The notes under the pieces were generated by a model that saw nothing but the letters and a program-made list of their open reading frames with translations, was not told where the DNA came from and did not search any database. A stretch of DNA of 64,000 bases from CAYLXX01 sp964484325 (GTDB taxonomy: Bacteria; Patescibacteriota; Microgenomatia; UBA1406; GWC2-37-13), in the NCBI GenBank assembly GCA_964484325.1, contig CAZAEE010000005.1:10106-74105 (forward strand), given 5' to 3'. The translations under genes and the position numbers were made by a program. Below are positions 50,969-59,613 of the stretch, piece by piece. Numbering within the stretch: the stretch's first letter is position 1; each line of letters begins with the position of its first letter.

Positions 50969-52414
50969 ATGAATATTACATCCAATGTAAAACGATTTTT
51001 TACACTAAAGACATTCTCAGGATATTACAGAACGCTTACTACTTTCATTAAACGACGCCCAATTACAAGTTTTATAGCTGGACTGGGACTATTATTTCTT
51101 ACCATGATCCTTGGTACGATTATTACCCCAAAGCAAAAACCGGTCACACCAAAACCAATCGTCAAGTCAGTTCAGATCTATAAAATTGGCACTGCTCCCC
51201 GCTTGACTGTTCAAGCAAAGATCGAAAAATCCGGCGTAATCAAACTTACTTCATTAACAAGCGGTGTTGTGGAAAGCATTAATATCAGAGAAGGAGACAC
51301 TGTTGGAAAAGGAGCCAATTTAATCACCTTAGCAAGTAATTACGCAGGCGGAAATGCACCTCTCATTCAAGCCGCGATCGCAGAACGTCAGTATGCAACG
51401 GTGCGCGATACCTTTAAAACTCAAAAAGAGCTTATACAGAAACAGCGCGACGTAGCCAACAATAGCGAGGTTAATGCTGAAAAACTCCGAGACATCTCAA
51501 ATCAGTCTATCGGGGAGACACAAGATTTATTAAATCAGGATCAAGATATCATCAGTACGTTAAATCACAACTTGGATAACTATGTCGCCACCAATTCTGG
51601 CGGAGTAAATGACGCAATAATTCTTCAAACAAAAGAGATGAGAAGTCAGTTTCAGTCTGCTATCAATGGTTTAAATCAGGCCTTGCGCTCGACTCAGTAT
51701 CAATCTTCTGACGCTAATCCCCCAGCCGAAATCGCAAGAATTCAAAAAGAGATTACCCTTAAACAGCTTGATATTCAGGAGAAAACTCTTGAACTCAATA
51801 AAGAGGTTACGAGATTGCAGGCGGTGCTAGCTGAAGTCAATGCTGCCGTGATGCACCCGACAGCACCACTTCCGGGCACTGTTCAAAGAATTTATGTTCG
51901 CGAAGGACAAGCAGTTAGCCCTGGTACTCCACTCTTACTACTTTCTGGCAATAGTGAAGCTGTTACAGCAGTGGCGCTTGTTTCCGAAAACATCGCCAAA
52001 AATGTTTCATTTATAGAAAATAGTACTTTATATTTTGGCTCACACGCATACGATGAGTTCCCATTTTTTGTTTCAACTGAAGCAACCGATAGCCAGCTTT
52101 TCAGTATTCAGTTTACTGTACCGACTAACTTCATCAATCAAGTGGCCGATGGTGAGTTTATCTCAGTCACTATTCCGTTAGGTTATCCAAATACCAATAG
52201 CGCCATTCCGTTTGTTCCATTGGATGCACTGTATCAGTCACAGGAGCAAGCCTATCTTTTTGTGGTTAACAATGGTAAAGCAGTTTCCCGAGTAGTCAAT
52301 ATCGGACAAGTATTTGGACGGTACGCAGAAATATCTTCTGGATTAAAATCATCCGACCAGGTCATATTAAACAGAAATATTATCGCGGGTGATCTGGTAT
52401 CCATCAACTATTGA
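50969..52414 (+). CDS. RND efflux periplasmic adaptor (HlyD/AcrA family)
   Basis: This 481-aa membrane-fusion protein has an N-terminal TM anchor (about residues 33-53), lipoyl half-motifs (VVESINIREGDTVGKGANL and GTVQRIYVREGQAVSPGTPL), a long alpha-hairpin in between (about 115-285) and C-terminal beta-barrel and membrane-proximal domains. The hairpin is long and Gln-rich, as for adaptors spanning an outer layer. The permease gene starts 2 nt after its stop, so adaptor and pump are translationally coupled. Confidence 0.88.
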   Translation: MNITSNVKRFFTLKTFSGYYRTLTTFIKRRPITSFIAGLGLLFLTMILGTIITPKQKPVTPKPIVKSVQIYKIGTAPRLTVQAKIEKSGVIKLTSLTSGVVESINIREGDTVGKGANLITLASNYAGGNAPLIQAAIAERQYATVRDTFKTQKELIQKQRDVANNSEVNAEKLRDISNQSIGETQDLLNQDQDIISTLNHNLDNYVATNSGGVNDAIILQTKEMRSQFQSAINGLNQALRSTQYQSSDANPPAEIARIQKEITLKQLDIQEKTLELNKEVTRLQAVLAEVNAAVMHPTAPLPGTVQRIYVREGQAVSPGTPLLLLSGNSEAVTAVALVSENIAKNVSFIENSTLYFGSHAYDEFPFFVSTEATDSQLFSIQFTVPTNFINQVADGEFISVTIPLGYPNTNSAIPFVPLDALYQSQEQAYLFVVNNGKAVSRVVNIGQVFGRYAEISSGLKSSDQVILNRNIIAGDLVSINY

Positions 52415-52416
52415 GT

Positions 52417-55400
52417 ATGGCTAGTAAACAATCCTATTTAAGTCAACTACGCTTTAGCGAGAAACTGAGAAATACCGTTATCGCCAAATATCTTACCAAT
52501 ACTCGATTGGTAGTACTTTTGGTAATTCTTATTACGGTGACTGGTATCTATAGTTTTATAAAGCTGCCAAAAGTTCTTAATCCTGATGTTAAAATCCCCA
52601 TCGTTATCGTCTCAACTATTTTGCCGGGAGCTGGACCAAATGATATTGAGTCTCTTGTAACGATCCCTATAGAAGATGCAGTCACTGGTCTTCAAAAAAT
52701 TGACACAGTGACATCAAGTTCTCAGGAATCAGCCTCAATTCTAACTATACAGTTTCTCTCAGGTGTAGACCCTGAAAAAGCCCGCCAAGATGTACAAACA
52801 GCTGTCTCCACAGTAACTGATTTACCAAAAGATACCACAACCCCAAAGGTAACAAAACTTGACTTTCAAAACACACCAGTCTGGTCGTTTAACATCACCG
52901 GTACTGGCGATCCGGCAAGTTTGATGCAGTTTAGTACTGATCTCACAAATCAACTCAAAGATGTAAGAACCATAGACCATGTCTCAACCTCTGGACTTGA
53001 TGAACAAGAAATACAGGTAGTTATAAAACCCGAAGCCATTGCCACATACAACCTCAATCCTCAGATAGTGGCCGGTATGATAAAAAGCGCTACTAATTCT
53101 TATCCCGCAGGCTCGGTCAAGACTGAACAATCCACCTACTCTTTAACCATCGACCCTGAAGTTGCTTCAATTGACGATGTACGCACTTTACGAGTAGTGT
53201 TGAATGGCCAGTCAGTTCCTCTTGGCGATGTGGCCACTGTTTACTTAAAAAGTAAACCGAACCAAACTCCGTCTTATTTAGCAACAAATGCTTCACGCGC
53301 TATTAAAACTGTCAGATTTGATGTCTATAAAACAAGCTCTGCCTCCATCAATCAATCGATTATTGATGCGAAAAAAGTCACCGACCAAATGATCAAACAA
53401 TATAACGGCCAGTTCGCTATTTACTCTATTTTAGATACTCAGGTGGAAATCAATCGGCAATTCAATGAACTTATACGAGATCTTTTCATAACAGTTGTAC
53501 TGGTATTTATCACACTGTTTATTTTCCTCGGCATTCGACAAGCGGTCGTCGCGTCACTGGCAATTCCCATGAGTTTTTTGATCACTTTTACTGTCATGAA
53601 CCTTACCGGTATCACTCTTTCCTTCATCGCTTTTTTCTCACTTCTATTATCACTTGGCTTACTCGTTGATGATACAGTTGTTGTTATTTCTGCGATGACG
53701 TCATATTACCGAACTGGTAAGTTCACTCCCTTGGAAACTGGTTTACTGGTTTGGCGAGACTTTATCACGGCTATTTTTACCAGCACTATTACGACAGTGT
53801 GGGCGTTCTTACCGTTGCTATTGTCAACTGGAATTATCGGAGAGTTTTTGAGACCAGTACCAATCGTTGTTTCAAGTACATTACTAGGATCATTTTTTGT
53901 CGCGATGTTTATCACATTACCATTTATCATTATTCTTTTAACCGCCTACTTCCCTCGCCGAGTAGTCATTCTCGTTCGCATATTAATACTTAGCGCAGTT
54001 TCAGTGGTCGCATTTAATCTTTTACCTAAAAATAACTTAAAGATGCTTGAGTTTGTTGCTTTTTTGATTGCGTTTTTCATCGCCTTTCAAGTAAGAAAAC
54101 AGGTGAGAACATTAGTGAAAAATTTCATATCTCGAAAAAAAATGCTCTCACAGTCTGGATTATCAACAAAAGTTAGTAAAGGGTTCATCAGTTTTGAAAA
54201 AATTGGTCAAACATACCGCAAAATTTTGGATCGTATATTATCCAGTCGACAAAATCGGCGCAAAGTGATCATTATGGTCGTGCTTTTCTCACTTTTTTCA
54301 TATATTCTGCTTCCTCTTGGGCTCGTAAGAAATGAATTTTTTCCGGCGAGCGATCAAAACTATTTATATGTCACAATCGAGTTGCCGCCAGGTACGAATT
54401 TAGAGATTGCTGATCATGAAGCATTAAACTTGCTCGAACAGTTTAGAAAAATGCCTGATGTGCATTTTGTCAGTGCCAATATCGGACTAGGATTAAACCA
54501 AACCAGTGGTGGTTACTCTTCAAGTTCGTTAAACAATATCTTATTTTCACTTGTTCTGCCTGAAAAAAAATATCGTAAACACTCTTCGATAGACATCGCC
54601 GAAAGTATTAGAAATAAATACAAAGATTACACGAAAGGGAAAGTGTCAATTACTGAAGTTAGTGGTGGTCCACCAGCTGGATCTGATGTACAGGTGAAGT
54701 TATTCGGTGATGATCTAAAAGTTCTTGATACCTATGCAGATATTTTTATTAATTATTTGAAAACACAACCCGGACTTGATAACATCGATAAATCGATTAA
54801 GCCAGGAACAAGTAAAGTCGTTTTTGTACCGGATAAAGACAAAATCGCCAAAGCCGGTCTAACAATCGATGCGGTTGGGCTTTGGCTAAGAACATACGCT
54901 TCTGGATTTAGTCCAGCAAGTATAAAATTGTCAGGAGACAGAAACCAAAGTAAAGACATTACGATTCGCACGAACTCGAACGATGAATACATTGACACTA
55001 TTTCTACTCTGTCTATCCCTGTTGGCAGCTCATTGGTATCCCTTGAATCTTTAGGAACACTGACTATAAAACCCAATCCAACTGTTATCACAAGAGAAGA
55101 CGGGAAACGGACTATTTCAGTCAGCGCTGGCGTGAGAAAAGGATACTCAATCTCTCTGGCAAACCAAAAATTTCAGGATTATTTGAAAAAAATCACGTTG
55201 CCAGAAGGTTACAGCTGGTCAACCGGTGGAGTTAATGAAGAGAATCAAAAATCTGTTACATCGATTCTGACAGCAATGCTTTTATCTTTTGTATTGATCC
55301 TCGTTACTATGGTTTTACAGTTTAATTCGTTCCGAAGAGCACTGATTGTAATGTTGGTTATTCCTTTATCAATATCTGGAGTTTTTATCATTTTTGCATT

Positions 55401-55737
55401 ATTTCATATTCCTCTTTCTTTCCCGGCATTAATTGGTGTACTGGCGTTATTTGGAATTGTTGTGAAAAATGCCATATTGGTTGTTGATAAAATCATGGTC
55501 AATATTCAGGAAGGTCTCGAGTACAAATACGCCATCATTGACGGCGCAGAAAGTCGACTTGAACCAATTGCTTTAACTTCATTTGCTGCAATTTTAGGTT
55601 TGATTCCTATTACTCTGTCAAACGCTCTTTGGCAAGGACTCGGCGGTGCTATTATCGCTGGACTTCTATTCTCTGGAACTATCATGCTCTTTTTTATACC
55701 TGTGATGTACTACATCATCTTTCATCAAAAAAAATAA
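52417..55737 (+). CDS. RND family efflux transporter permease (AcrB/HAE1-like)
   Basis: This 1106-aa transporter has the two-fold RND repeat, with TM1 near residue 28, a large outer loop, TM2-6, TM7 and a second loop. The proton-relay residues are present: the Asp pair in GLLVDDTVVV (TM4) and Lys in GIVVKNAILVVDK (TM10). The extra loop around residues 500-590 between TM6 and TM7 is Lys/Arg-rich. It should export drugs, lipids or hydrophobic compounds with the adaptor. No TolC-like channel is in the window, so it may act across a single membrane. Confidence 0.92.
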   Translation: MASKQSYLSQLRFSEKLRNTVIAKYLTNTRLVVLLVILITVTGIYSFIKLPKVLNPDVKIPIVIVSTILPGAGPNDIESLVTIPIEDAVTGLQKIDTVTSSSQESASILTIQFLSGVDPEKARQDVQTAVSTVTDLPKDTTTPKVTKLDFQNTPVWSFNITGTGDPASLMQFSTDLTNQLKDVRTIDHVSTSGLDEQEIQVVIKPEAIATYNLNPQIVAGMIKSATNSYPAGSVKTEQSTYSLTIDPEVASIDDVRTLRVVLNGQSVPLGDVATVYLKSKPNQTPSYLATNASRAIKTVRFDVYKTSSASINQSIIDAKKVTDQMIKQYNGQFAIYSILDTQVEINRQFNELIRDLFITVVLVFITLFIFLGIRQAVVASLAIPMSFLITFTVMNLTGITLSFIAFFSLLLSLGLLVDDTVVVISAMTSYYRTGKFTPLETGLLVWRDFITAIFTSTITTVWAFLPLLLSTGIIGEFLRPVPIVVSSTLLGSFFVAMFITLPFIIILLTAYFPRRVVILVRILILSAVSVVAFNLLPKNNLKMLEFVAFLIAFFIAFQVRKQVRTLVKNFISRKKMLSQSGLSTKVSKGFISFEKIGQTYRKILDRILSSRQNRRKVIIMVVLFSLFSYILLPLGLVRNEFFPASDQNYLYVTIELPPGTNLEIADHEALNLLEQFRKMPDVHFVSANIGLGLNQTSGGYSSSSLNNILFSLVLPEKKYRKHSSIDIAESIRNKYKDYTKGKVSITEVSGGPPAGSDVQVKLFGDDLKVLDTYADIFINYLKTQPGLDNIDKSIKPGTSKVVFVPDKDKIAKAGLTIDAVGLWLRTYASGFSPASIKLSGDRNQSKDITIRTNSNDEYIDTISTLSIPVGSSLVSLESLGTLTIKPNPTVITREDGKRTISVSAGVRKGYSISLANQKFQDYLKKITLPEGYSWSTGGVNEENQKSVTSILTAMLLSFVLILVTMVLQFNSFRRALIVMLVIPLSISGVFIIFALFHIPLSFPALIGVLALFGIVVKNAILVVDKIMVNIQEGLEYKYAIIDGAESRLEPIALTSFAAILGLIPITLSNALWQGLGGAIIAGLLFSGTIMLFFIPVMYYIIFHQKK

Positions 55738-55779
55738 ACACTCACTAATTTACTAGGTTAATCATGTTATAGTTAAAAT

Positions 55780-56208
55780 ATGAACTGGTTTATCTACGCA
55801 CTTCTATCAGCATTTTTCGCCGCGTTGACCACCATACTCGCTAAAATCGGTGTTAAAGATATTGACTCCAATCTAGCGACTGCTGTCAGAACGGTCGTTA
55901 TACTTCTTTTCGCTTGGGGAATCGTTTTCACCCAAGGGTCGGTTAAACAGTTATCATCAATATCACAGTTTTCACTTATATTCTTAATTCTTTCTGGTAT
56001 TGCAACTGGTTTATCATGGTTGTTTTATTTTCATGCCTTAAAAATTGGCCAAGCATCCCAAGTATCACCGATTGATAAATTAAGTTTGGTAATAACTATT
56101 ATTCTTGCAATTTTATTTTTGAAGGAAAAAGTTACTCTACCTATCTTCCTCGGCGCCGTCCTCATGTCTATTGGAGCAATCTTAGTCGGTTTCGGTGGCG
56201 CAAAGTAG
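55780..56208 (+). CDS. EamA/DMT family half-size transporter
   Basis: This 142-aa protein has five TM helices making one EamA repeat: NWFIYALLSAFFAALTTILAKIG at the start and ILFLKEKVTLPIFLGAVLMSIGAILV at the end. Half-size members work as dimers, as in EmrE-like proteins. Substrates of the family are small metabolites. TATAGT (55768-55773) ends 6 nt before the ATG, so it is transcribed apart from the RND operon. Confidence 0.85.
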   Translation: MNWFIYALLSAFFAALTTILAKIGVKDIDSNLATAVRTVVILLFAWGIVFTQGSVKQLSSISQFSLIFLILSGIATGLSWLFYFHALKIGQASQVSPIDKLSLVITIILAILFLKEKVTLPIFLGAVLMSIGAILVGFGGAK

Positions 56209-56258
56209 TTTGAAGCAAAGGATTTATTATTATACTTATAGTAGAAGGAGGTGAAAAC

Positions 56259-56642
56259 ATGAAAGGATTCCTAACTAACATTGAAGAAAAAACACTAGCC
56301 AATACATACTTTAGACAAGTTCTCTATACTGGACAACATTCGCAACTAGTCCTCATGTGCCTCCTACCAAATGAAGAAATTGGAGAAGAAATTCACGAAA
56401 TAGTTGATCAGTTTCTACGAATTGAAGAAGGGGAAGGTAAAGTTATTTTAGATGGGGAAGAAAACGTCATAAAAGACGGCAGTGCCATAATTGTTCCGGC
56501 TGGGGTTAAACACAATGTGATCAACATATCATCAGAAAAATCACTAAAGCTGTATACAATCTACTCCCCGGCCCATCATAAAGATGGTACTATTCACAAA
56601 ACGAAAGCCGATGCCCTCAAAGACAGCGAAGATCATATTTGA
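56259..56642 (+). CDS. Cupin domain protein
   Basis: This 127-aa single-domain cupin has the metal-site motifs EIHEIVDQFLRIEEGEGKVILDG (motif 1 with His and Glu) and PAGVKHNVINIS (motif 2 with His). It likely binds a divalent metal; the enzymatic activity is unknown. It has a real leader: TATACT at 56231-56236 and GGAGGTG 5 nt before the ATG. This puts it in the small SD-bearing class of the window. Confidence 0.88.
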   Translation: MKGFLTNIEEKTLANTYFRQVLYTGQHSQLVLMCLLPNEEIGEEIHEIVDQFLRIEEGEGKVILDGEENVIKDGSAIIVPAGVKHNVINISSEKSLKLYTIYSPAHHKDGTIHKTKADALKDSEDHI

Positions 56643-56736
56643 CTTTTTTTGTCGGTAACAGCAATATTGAAGATCGAAATAATTCAGAAGAGGGGTAAGT
56701 AAACTTACTTAATAGAAACTGGAATATCATTGTTAA

Positions 56737-57111
56737 TTATTTTTTCGATTTTTTAATTTCGTTCATTTTCGCTTGTGCTTTTAGAATTTGTTTTAGCGCT
56801 GTACTCGGCACTTTTTGATCGAACTTAATTTGTATGGTTTTTTTACCCGTTGTGTACCCTTTTTCTTCAAGCATTTTGCGGTCTTCACTTCGAAGCACGA
56901 ATGCAAAACCAAAACCAACGTGATTCTTGAATGTGGCATATCCAGCAAGAGCACCGTAGTACCAGTAGAATGGTACACCCCAGCTGATTTTTTCAGTTGC
57001 GCTTGGAATAGTCGCTGTTATAACTTTCCGAAGCTCTTTAAGATGTAGACGAGCCTCTTCGGATGAACTTGTGATGTATGAATCAACGTCCTTTGCTTTA
57101 TAATTTCTCAT
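56737..57111 (-). CDS. DUF1801 protein, paralogue
   Basis: This 124-aa protein has DVDSYITSSSEEARLHLKEL, EKISWGVPFYWYYGALAGYATFKNHVGF and IKFDQKVPSTALKQILKAQ, which are DUF1801 hallmarks. It shares the layout of the protein at 50487-50849. GGAGGAACACT precedes the ATG, a clear Shine-Dalgarno. It lies 26 nt behind the three-TM protein gene, so it is probably the second gene of that operon. Confidence 0.85.
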   Translation of the reverse strand: MRNYKAKDVDSYITSSSEEARLHLKELRKVITATIPSATEKISWGVPFYWYYGALAGYATFKNHVGFGFAFVLRSEDRKMLEEKGYTTGKKTIQIKFDQKVPSTALKQILKAQAKMNEIKKSKK

Positions 57112-57137
57112 AGTGTTCCTCCTTTTTTTTCTTATAT

Positions 57138-57443
57138 CTAAATTAGACCAGAAAAAAGAAGCATCAAAATCGCCGCTGTAAAAGCTCCAAAGACACCAAC
57201 AGTTTGAACAAATAAGTTAACCGCCATCTTTTTCTTTCCTTCAATAAAAAACTGCAATGGTTGATAAAAAAACAGATATGCCATTACCGCAACAGAGAGA
57301 GTAAACAATGATAAAAATGTGATTGGAGCGAGAATAGTATCAGGCTTACTTTTTTGAGTCTGAGATACGAAATTCATAATACTGACAACGAGGATTATGT
57401 AAGCTGAAGCACTAAGAGCATTGATAATAGGATTCTTTGACAT
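57138..57443 (-). CDS. Three-TM membrane protein, unknown
   Basis: This 101-aa protein has helices at about 10-28, 40-60 and 78-98 and a short cytoplasmic KKK-containing loop. No motif is recognised. Minus-strand TAAAAT (plus 57450-57455) ends 6 nt before the ATG at 57443. The downstream DUF1801 gene is likely co-transcribed. Confidence 0.6.
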   Translation of the reverse strand: MSKNPIINALSASAYIILVVSIMNFVSQTQKSKPDTILAPITFLSLFTLSVAVMAYLFFYQPLQFFIEGKKKMAVNLFVQTVGVFGAFTAAILMLLFSGLI

Positions 57444-57545
57444 ATGCTAATTTTACCAAATGATTCGATCTAGTAGAGCGATGTTTAATTTTCATCAAGT
57501 TGTGAAACTGTATAAAAACTGAAAAGGGAGTATAATTACTTTACA

Positions 57546-57905
57546 TTGATAAACTTGGAAGATACAATCCCAATTATTTGGAAAAAACCTCATAATAGCT
57601 CTCATTTAGCACACATCGGTAAACTTAGTATTCTTCTTGATAAATTTATCAGAAGATATCAGAAACGACTGCAAATTCGCAGTATCATGATCGATCTTGA
57701 AATGCCACGAGATGCTGCCGGTTTATCTAATAAAATATTTATAATAAAGCTCCATTTGACACTCGACTCGGGAAAAATACTTATTGCGGAAAGTGAAAAA
57801 AGAAGTATTGAAGAAGCCATGAAGAATATAACACGAGAAATTGATAATCAATCGCGCTCAACCGATCGTCAAAAACACCCCGACTCTTCTCGCAAACATG
57901 AATAA
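57546..57905 (+). CDS. HPF/sigma-54-modulation-like protein (TTG start)
   Basis: This 119-aa protein resembles the second half of ribosome hibernation factors: LDKFIRRYQKRL, then KIFIIKLHLTLDSGKILIAESEKRSIEEAMKNITREID, the HPF strand-strand-helix pattern. The tail is polar and disordered (SRSTDRQKHPDSSRKHE). It begins at a TTG; TATAAT at 57531-57536 ends 9 nt before it, in line with the other leaderless genes, and no ATG is available in the needed position. A ribosome-binding role is inferred, not shown. Confidence 0.6.
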   Translation: MINLEDTIPIIWKKPHNSSHLAHIGKLSILLDKFIRRYQKRLQIRSIMIDLEMPRDAAGLSNKIFIIKLHLTLDSGKILIAESEKRSIEEAMKNITREIDNQSRSTDRQKHPDSSRKHE

Positions 57906-57929
57906 TATTTCAAACTCGCCTGATATTGC

Positions 57930-59033
57930 TTACATTGGCTTTATTCGATAAAGATTACCTGTAGGTTTGTCAGTTTTTTCGCCAGAATCTCCATGTAAAT
58001 CTGTGAAATAGAGTCCTCCCGGACCGAAGGAGAGTCCACACGGAGCGGCTGGTCCCTCACCAACGTAAGTTGCAAATTCATCATATGAAATTATTCCCGG
58101 TCCGTTCTTGTTGAGTCTTATTTTAACAATCTTTTTACCTTTCACATTCCTTCCCTTCATATAAGCATAGCCATATAAACATACAAATAATTCGTCGTTA
58201 TATTTTTCTGGAAACTGACCGTACTGACAAAAATCAAGAGCTGTCGGTGCCTGCGTAAAATCCCAGTAAAAGATCGAGTTATCCCTCATTGTGTCAGGCC
58301 ATCCATAGTTACCACCCGGCAACACCTTAGCAATTCTGTCGTCGTTATCAGGGCCATTATCTGTTACATAAAGCGACCTATCGCTATTTCGCCAAACTGC
58401 TCCAAAGGGATTTCTGAATCCTTTGGCAAAGACATAGTTTTTGGGGTTGGGGTTGTCAGCAGGAATTGACCCGTCAAGGTTCATTCTCAATATCTTTCCT
58501 CTTAAATCGTTTTCGTCTTGAGCTGGATTGGGTTTGGCCATTCCGTCACCTAAATTAACATAAAGCTTATTATCAAAACCAAAAGTTAGAGCCTGTATCT
58601 GATGTGCAGCATGAACTGAGGGAATATTGTCAATAATAACGTTTTGACTCGACGATTCCAATCCGTCTAAGCTGTGAAACCTGATAATCTTTGATTTAAG
58701 TACGCCATCATTTTCATAGATCATAGATGCAAGCAAGTCGCCGCTTACAGGTTCAACAACAATACCGGTTACTCCTGATTCTCCGCTGCCCGGAAACTTA
58801 TAATCCGGTTTATAATTTAACAGATTTTTGGCGTACGTACGGACTGAGTAATCTTTGGAAATGACCTTTATTTGACCATAAAGCTCAGAAATATACAAAA
58901 GTGGATCTTGGGCTTTTTCGGGAGGTTTTTTACTGAATGCTATATTCACTGGTAAACTTAGCCCAGCTACTAAATGTTCTAACTGGAAACCAGGGAAAAT
59001 CTGCCAATTAATGTTAGTTGACTGTATATCCAT
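57930..59033 (-). CDS. PQQ-type glucose/sorbosone dehydrogenase-like protein
   Basis: This 367-aa beta-propeller protein matches the soluble glucose/sorbosone dehydrogenase family. VAGLSLPVNIAF opens it, HAAHQIQALTFGFDNKLYVNLGDG carries the conserved His, and RNPFGAVW, DNGPDNDDRI and PGGNYGWP follow. No signal peptide is seen, unlike typical periplasmic members. Without PQQ synthesis genes in view, its cofactor status is unknown. It starts 8 nt after a Rieske protein gene. Confidence 0.82.
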   Translation of the reverse strand: MDIQSTNINWQIFPGFQLEHLVAGLSLPVNIAFSKKPPEKAQDPLLYISELYGQIKVISKDYSVRTYAKNLLNYKPDYKFPGSGESGVTGIVVEPVSGDLLASMIYENDGVLKSKIIRFHSLDGLESSSQNVIIDNIPSVHAAHQIQALTFGFDNKLYVNLGDGMAKPNPAQDENDLRGKILRMNLDGSIPADNPNPKNYVFAKGFRNPFGAVWRNSDRSLYVTDNGPDNDDRIAKVLPGGNYGWPDTMRDNSIFYWDFTQAPTALDFCQYGQFPEKYNDELFVCLYGYAYMKGRNVKGKKIVKIRLNKNGPGIISYDEFATYVGEGPAAPCGLSFGPGGLYFTDLHGDSGEKTDKPTGNLYRIKPM

Positions 59034-59041
59034 ATTTTGTC

Positions 59042-59374
59042 TTAGGTGATTTTTGTGAGATCTTTTTCCGCAGGTCCGTTGATAACTTTTCCCTCTTTAT
59101 CGTAACGGGAACCGTGGCATGGACAATCCCAAGTTTTTTCATTAGTATTCCAGCCAACAATACATCCCATATGTGAACAAACAGGCGAAAGTGTAATTAG
59201 TTCTTGATCATTTTTTTTGTATGCGGCAACCTTTTTTCCGTTCAATTCAAGTATCGCCCCTTCTCCTGGTTTTAAACTGTCCTTTGACTGAGTAGGTTTT
59301 TGTGTACGGCCTTCTATAAAATGCTTCGGGTACGCGATGCCTTGTTTCACTAGAGTCATAAGATCTTTTTTCAT
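59042..59374 (-). CDS. Stand-alone Rieske 2Fe-2S protein
   Basis: This 110-aa protein has the Rieske ligands in CSHMGC and CPCHGSRYD (two Cys, two His). The part before it, YPKHFIEGRTQKP and LKPGEGAILELNGKKVAAYK, resembles the linker and Rieske domain at the end of FAD-dependent DAO-Rieske fusion proteins. It may therefore be a domain detached from such a protein. It has no TM or signal. It is co-transcribed with the sorbosone-dehydrogenase-like gene, to which it could pass electrons. Confidence 0.85.
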   Translation of the reverse strand: MKKDLMTLVKQGIAYPKHFIEGRTQKPTQSKDSLKPGEGAILELNGKKVAAYKKNDQELITLSPVCSHMGCIVGWNTNEKTWDCPCHGSRYDKEGKVINGPAEKDLTKIT

Positions 59375-59497
59375 ACTTTTATTATTTCAGAAGTTATTAA
59401 GAAATGAAAGCGTATATGCTCCAACAACTAGATAAGTTCAGGAATAGGAAAGTGACGATAGATTTTTCACATCTTTTGTAGAAACTAATTTTTCTGT

Positions 59498-59503
59498 TAT
59501 ACT
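59498..59503 (+). promoter_or_regulatory. -10 box of metK
   Basis: TATACT with a weak -35 (TTTGTA 59475-59480, 17-bp spacer) places the transcription start at about 59510, the first base of riboswitch stem P1. Confidence 0.55.
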
Positions 59504-59509
59504 ATTTTT

Positions 59510-59588
59510 GTATCAAGAGGATAATGACTTTCTTTATCCAGCAACCGTGTATTTTGCTACGGTGCTCATCTCCTCTTCGGAGAGATAC
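59510..59588 (+). ncRNA. SAM-I-like riboswitch (compact variant) upstream of metK
   Basis: The 79-nt stretch has the conserved SAM-I core: TATCAAGAG, GCAACC, GGTGC, TCC and GATA. It folds into P1 (GTATC 59510-59514 with GATAC 59584-59588), P2 (GGATAA 59519-59524 with TTATCC 59534-59539), P3 (CCGT 59545-59548 with ACGG 59559-59562) and P4 (TCTCC 59569-59573 with GGAGA 59579-59583). The large internal loop and kink-turn part of P2 (GAGGGA...GGCCC) is missing, so it is a reduced version. The P2 loop TGA (59525-59527) can pair with TCA (59566-59568) as a short pseudoknot. It lies directly before metK. Confidence 0.8.
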
Positions 59589-59613
59589 GCCAATTATTAA
59601 TTATTGGAAATGT

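Noticed and set aside
59524..59613. N-terminal extension of metK
   Set aside because: It translates through the riboswitch; the family start MKIFTSES at 59614 is clear.
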